From a virus: a stretch of 64,000 nucleotides of DNA. The notes under the pieces are model-generated. The model saw only the letters and a program-made list of their open reading frames with translations, did not search any database and had not been told where the DNA came from. Numbering within the stretch: the stretch's first letter is position 1; the number at the start of each line of letters is the position of its first letter. The stretch is taken from positions 1 through 64,000 of IMG/VR virus record IMGVR_UViG_3300021957_000015. One strand, 5' to 3'. The translations under genes and the position numbers were made by a program. Shown here piece by piece: positions 60,921-64,000 of the stretch.

Positions 60921-60949
60921 AAACTAGAGAGCATAACACTCTCTAGTTT
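60921..60949 (+). terminator. intrinsic terminator-like hairpin
   Basis: AAACTAGAGAG (60921-60931) and CTCTCTAGTTT (60939-60949) form an 11-bp stem around a 7-base loop, 12 bases after the stop at 60909. The T run is short (TTTT-A-C). An AATATATAAAC sequence at 60914-60924, near the upstream stop, overlaps the left arm. It is either a modest terminator or a leader hairpin of the next gene. Confidence 0.6.
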
Positions 60950-60964
60950 TTACTTTCAACTACT

Positions 60965-62236
60965 ATGAAAATATATACAGACTTTAGTACATTTATAACT
61001 GAAAGGGTTCATTTACAAGAATCTAATTTAATATTAGAAGGTGGAGCAGCCGGCCACATGTCACACCCGTTTGATAACAAGTCATTGACATTCGGCGATT
61101 TTAAAAAGCTTATAGAATCTGGATTAAGTGGAGAACTTAATTTTGAAGAAGATCCTACTGAAAAAACAGATGGCCAAAATTTATTTGCAACTGTTAAAGA
61201 TGGAGAAACAATGTTTGCCAGAAATAAGGGTCAAATGAAAAATCCAATAGACCTAAACGGTATTATTAAGATGTTTACTGGTCACGCTTCTAAATTAGTA
61301 GAAGAAACATATATTTTTGCAGCAAAAGATTTAGCTGACGCTTTACCAAAACTTAAGGATCAATCAATGTTTGCAAACGGATTAAATTTCGTTAACATGG
61401 AATTGATCTACTCTAAAAATCCCAACGTGATATATTATGATAGAGATGTTATTCAATTTCACAATATAACAGAAACAGACGGAGAAGGTAATCAAACAGG
61501 AACTCAAAATTTAGCAACAGAATTAGTAGGTGCTTTAAAAGAATTAAAGAAAGATGTTCAAAACACATTTACTATAATTCCACCACAAGTATTAAAGATT
61601 GCTAAAGACGTTGACTTTGAAGCAAACAAGTCAAAATTCATTAAACAAGTAGAAGCATTAAAGAATCGTTATAAATTAACAGATGCTGACGAAGTTTCCA
61701 GATATCATGAAATGTGGTGGAGAGAAACGATAGACACAAATTTCCCTGATCTAGAACAAAACCATAAAGAAGGTTTATTATTAAGATGGGCATATGGCGA
61801 TAAGAAAACTTTAAACTTAAGATCATTAGACAAAGCTATCGGTAAAGACAAAGCTGCACTAATTAAGAAGTTTGATAAAGAAGATGTTAAAAAGAAGTAT
61901 AAAGAAAACATTAGACCATTTGAAGATCTATTCTTAGAATTAGGATCAGTAATCTTGAAAAACGCAAGTAACTTTGTAGCTGCATCGCCAGATAAAGAAA
62001 TGCAAAGACTACATAATCAAATTAGAACTGAAGCTGCTAAGATTAAAAAATCAGGTGGAATTGATCAGATTAAAAAAGTTGAAGCTGAACTTGCTAGACT
62101 AGAAAGAATCGGTGGAATAGAGTCTATTATACCAACTGAAGGTTTAGTTTTTAAATATAAGGGACATACTTATAAACTAACTGGAACTTTTGCTGCAATT
62201 AATCAATTAATGGGAATTATTAAATACGGTAGATAA
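60965..62236 (+). CDS. polynucleotide-ligase/nucleotidyltransferase-like cargo enzyme with triple-site leader (423 aa)
   Basis: The leader holds three (L/I)xE sites: ITE13/R, LQE19/S and ILE25/G26, after which GGAAGHMSHPFDN begins the core. The core has K67-T-D-G, the KxDG nucleophile motif of ATP/GTP-dependent ligases and capping enzymes, followed by MFARNKGQMKN, a VNMELIYSKNPNVIYYD segment, and late EGLVFKYKGHTYKLTG (motif IV-like). These fit a ligase-superfamily nucleotidyltransferase known from marine T4-type phages. It joins or adenylylates nucleic-acid ends, or acts on a metabolite. A packaged ligase would be delivered at infection. Confidence 0.65.
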   Translation: MKIYTDFSTFITERVHLQESNLILEGGAAGHMSHPFDNKSLTFGDFKKLIESGLSGELNFEEDPTEKTDGQNLFATVKDGETMFARNKGQMKNPIDLNGIIKMFTGHASKLVEETYIFAAKDLADALPKLKDQSMFANGLNFVNMELIYSKNPNVIYYDRDVIQFHNITETDGEGNQTGTQNLATELVGALKELKKDVQNTFTIIPPQVLKIAKDVDFEANKSKFIKQVEALKNRYKLTDADEVSRYHEMWWRETIDTNFPDLEQNHKEGLLLRWAYGDKKTLNLRSLDKAIGKDKAALIKKFDKEDVKKKYKENIRPFEDLFLELGSVILKNASNFVAASPDKEMQRLHNQIRTEAAKIKKSGGIDQIKKVEAELARLERIGGIESIIPTEGLVFKYKGHTYKLTGTFAAINQLMGIIKYGR

Positions 62237-62238
62237 CA

Positions 62239-64000
62239 ATGGCATTACAGAACTTAAAAACATATTTTGAATCAACTAATATCAATGACTTTAAAAAGTT
62301 ACTAGATAATATTTGCGTCGTAACCGAAAAGGTACAAGCTTCAAGTTTTCATGTTAGAAGAGATGAGATTGACGTTTTTGAATTTTTTAAAAGCGGTTCA
62401 AAAACACCTATTAATAAAGTAGACAGAACGTTAGTAAAATATTATGAAAACGGAATTAAACACTTTAACACAATATCAGATGTTATTCTAAATGAAATGC
62501 CAAAGGATTGGAAATTCGGGTTTGATTACATGTTAGAAACCAAAACTGTAGATATAGAATATGACAATGTTCCTAAAAACAATCTTATATTAACACATAT
62601 ACAGGTTTTAAATCCTTCAGATCCCTCTAAAGTAAAAAAAGTAATTAGAGATCCTAGAATTTTAGAAAAATGGGCTGGTTTATTAGATGTACAGCCAATA
62701 TCTGTACTTTTTCAAGGTCAATTGGCATCTAATCAGAAAGATGACTTAATATCATTATTATCACTGGGCACTGAAGAATTTAAAAAGAAATTTAAAAACC
62801 AATCTTTTACAAGAACTATTTATCACATATTCGATAACGGTAGAAATAAGTCAGCATTAAACTTGGATTTAGATAAAGACATTGATGCGCTAGTTATTAA
62901 TTTTTATGAAGATAGGACACCTAAAAGTTTTAAGCTAGAAAGATTCGATAGAGAATCTGCACCAAATAGAAAATCATCAGACATGTATCAAATATCGATA
63001 CTAGATTTAGTTGAATTCTTAACTTCATTTGATTTATCAGATATAAAATTAAAAGAAGAAAAGGCGGATTTAAGATATGTAGAACTAATTTCATCTATAT
63101 TTAATGCGTATGTTGAAAAGCATGCTACAAAATATGTAGGCGCTGATTTTGATTCAGCTGATTTTGCAGAAGGAGAATCATTTGAACTTAATACAGCATT
63201 TATGTCAAATGAAAAAACAATATCACTTGTACAAAATAAAGTACTAGCTGAATTGTTCAAAATAGCATTAGGATCTTTTAGAAAAAAGAGAACTAAAGAA
63301 ACAGATATCATTAACGCAGATTTATTATCTCAAATTAATGAAATAGTTGAAGAAATAGATACTATTGTAATGGGTAAAACAAATGAAAAAGATGTAATGG
63401 ATTTTAAAAAATATCTAATTAATCAAAAACTAAATGGAGATGTAAGTCCAATAATGGAAGGATTAACTGTAAATTATCCAGATCAAGGTAAAAAGCCAGT
63501 CAATATGTTTGTCGGTAGATTTCAACCGTTCACATTAGGACATGCTAAAGTAATAGACACTATCAGCAAACAAAATGGACACCCTGTTGTTGTAATATTG
63601 ATTAAATCAAAGACTAAGAAAAAAGAAGATGCGTTTAAAAGACCATACGACGAGGAAACTCAATTAGCAATGCTTAATAAATTAAAGTCTAAATACCCAA
63701 TAGAAAAAGTATACATTTTAGATAGAGCTGCAATAGATTACATGTTTAACGCAATGCGAGCAGATGGTTACGAACCAGTGCTTTGGGGAACAGGAACAGA
63801 TAGACTTAAAACATATTCGTATCAAGTTGATAAACCAGAATATAGAGAATCTTTAAATTGTAGAGAAGATTTCGGTTTATTTGAAATCCCTAGATCTGGT
63901 AAAAACATTTCAGCAACACAGGTTAGAAATGCAATGTTAGACGGTGATGAAAAAACATTTAAAAAATTAACACCTAGACCAATTCATGGTATGTATACTG
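62239..64000 (+). CDS. ligase-like plus NMN-adenylyltransferase-like fusion, 3' end cut by window edge
   Basis: At least 587 residues, still open at the window edge. The N-terminal half resembles a ligase-type nucleotidyltransferase: EKVQASSF (K31 as candidate nucleophile, Ala for the usual Gly), NKVDRTLVKYYENGIKHF, and NLILTHIQVL. A possible cut site I405-M-E407/G408 separates it from a C-terminal cytidylyltransferase-like domain. That domain has GRFQPFTLGH (residues 426-435, a (H/T)xGH signature) and ISATQVRNAM. The C-terminal domain fits NMN adenylyltransferases of NAD synthesis. It starts two bases after the upstream stop. Whether it is catalytic, and its target, are unknown. Confidence 0.6.
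   Translation, partial: MALQNLKTYFESTNINDFKKLLDNICVVTEKVQASSFHVRRDEIDVFEFFKSGSKTPINKVDRTLVKYYENGIKHFNTISDVILNEMPKDWKFGFDYMLETKTVDIEYDNVPKNNLILTHIQVLNPSDPSKVKKVIRDPRILEKWAGLLDVQPISVLFQGQLASNQKDDLISLLSLGTEEFKKKFKNQSFTRTIYHIFDNGRNKSALNLDLDKDIDALVINFYEDRTPKSFKLERFDRESAPNRKSSDMYQISILDLVEFLTSFDLSDIKLKEEKADLRYVELISSIFNAYVEKHATKYVGADFDSADFAEGESFELNTAFMSNEKTISLVQNKVLAELFKIALGSFRKKRTKETDIINADLLSQINEIVEEIDTIVMGKTNEKDVMDFKKYLINQKLNGDVSPIMEGLTVNYPDQGKKPVNMFVGRFQPFTLGHAKVIDTISKQNGHPVVVILIKSKTKKKEDAFKRPYDEETQLAMLNKLKSKYPIEKVYILDRAAIDYMFNAMRADGYEPVLWGTGTDRLKTYSYQVDKPEYRESLNCREDFGLFEIPRSGKNISATQVRNAMLDGDEKTFKKLTPRPIHGMYT

Noticed and set aside
1-64000. tRNA genes, CRISPR arrays, insertion sequences, integrase and att sites
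   Set aside because: Intergenic gaps are all under 150 bases, and none folds as a tRNA or shows spaced direct repeats. No transposase or integrase motifs were seen.

Overview
The window is 64 kb of a large, AT-rich, tailed-phage genome with a contractile tail (T4-type myovirus). Every gene I can support lies on the + strand. T4-type relatives seen here are the gp25- and gp6-like baseplate wedges, gp5-, gp27- and gp53-like baseplate proteins, a gp32-type ssDNA-binding protein, a primase, UvsY-like and UvsW recombination proteins, and internal head proteins with T4-style capsid-targeting leaders. Three features point to a host in the Bacteroidota, probably marine: start codons lie in A/T-rich leaders with almost no Shine-Dalgarno sequence, there is a BACON domain in a tail protein, and the phage carries its own multi-S1-domain protein. 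The host assignment is inference. No tRNA, CRISPR array, insertion sequence, integrase or second-strand gene was found. Terminase, portal, major capsid and sheath genes lie outside the window.

Layout. (1) 1-3680: small unknown genes with a HAD/PseT-type phosphatase and a UV-damage endonuclease. (2) 3712-9748: a unit between two intrinsic terminators that encodes candidate capsid cargo. It holds an HExxH metallopeptidase, an ADP-ribosyltransferase-like protein, a 1,240-residue polyprotein, an acidic protein and a 98-residue protein; most begin with a T4-like capsid-targeting leader ending in a prohead-protease site. (3) 9761-15097: dCMP deaminase, DinG/XPD-type helicase, 2OG-Fe(II) oxygenase-like protein and six unknown genes. 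(4) 15169-34678: baseplate and tail genes (hub, spike, LysM protein, wedges), interrupted by an S1-domain protein and an amidoligase-like protein. (5) 34680-52391: giant virion proteins, PT-linker/collagen/BACON fibre proteins, a spanin-like membrane protein and a tube-like protein. (6) 52404-53827: three small genes related to the leader family, one with a glycine zipper. (7) 53828-59045: replication and recombination (RuvC-like nuclease, ssDNA-binding protein, primase, UvsY-like, UvsW). (8) 59080-64000: a second leader-bearing polyprotein, a polynucleotide-ligase-like enzyme with three successive cleavage sites in its leader, and a ligase-like/NMN-adenylyltransferase-like fusion cut by the window edge.

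How the parts fit. A GATATATAA motif recurs 18-48 nt upstream of genes that open transcription units and is the best candidate late-promoter element. The main story is a packaged-protein system. Many unrelated domains (protease, ADP-ribosyltransferase-like, ligase, zinc ribbon, glycine zipper) carry the same N-terminal tag. Two large proteins carry further tag-like or cleavage-like sites between their modules, as if several tagged cargo proteins had fused into polyproteins that the head protease would cut inside the capsid. The functions of individual cargo modules are mostly unknown.
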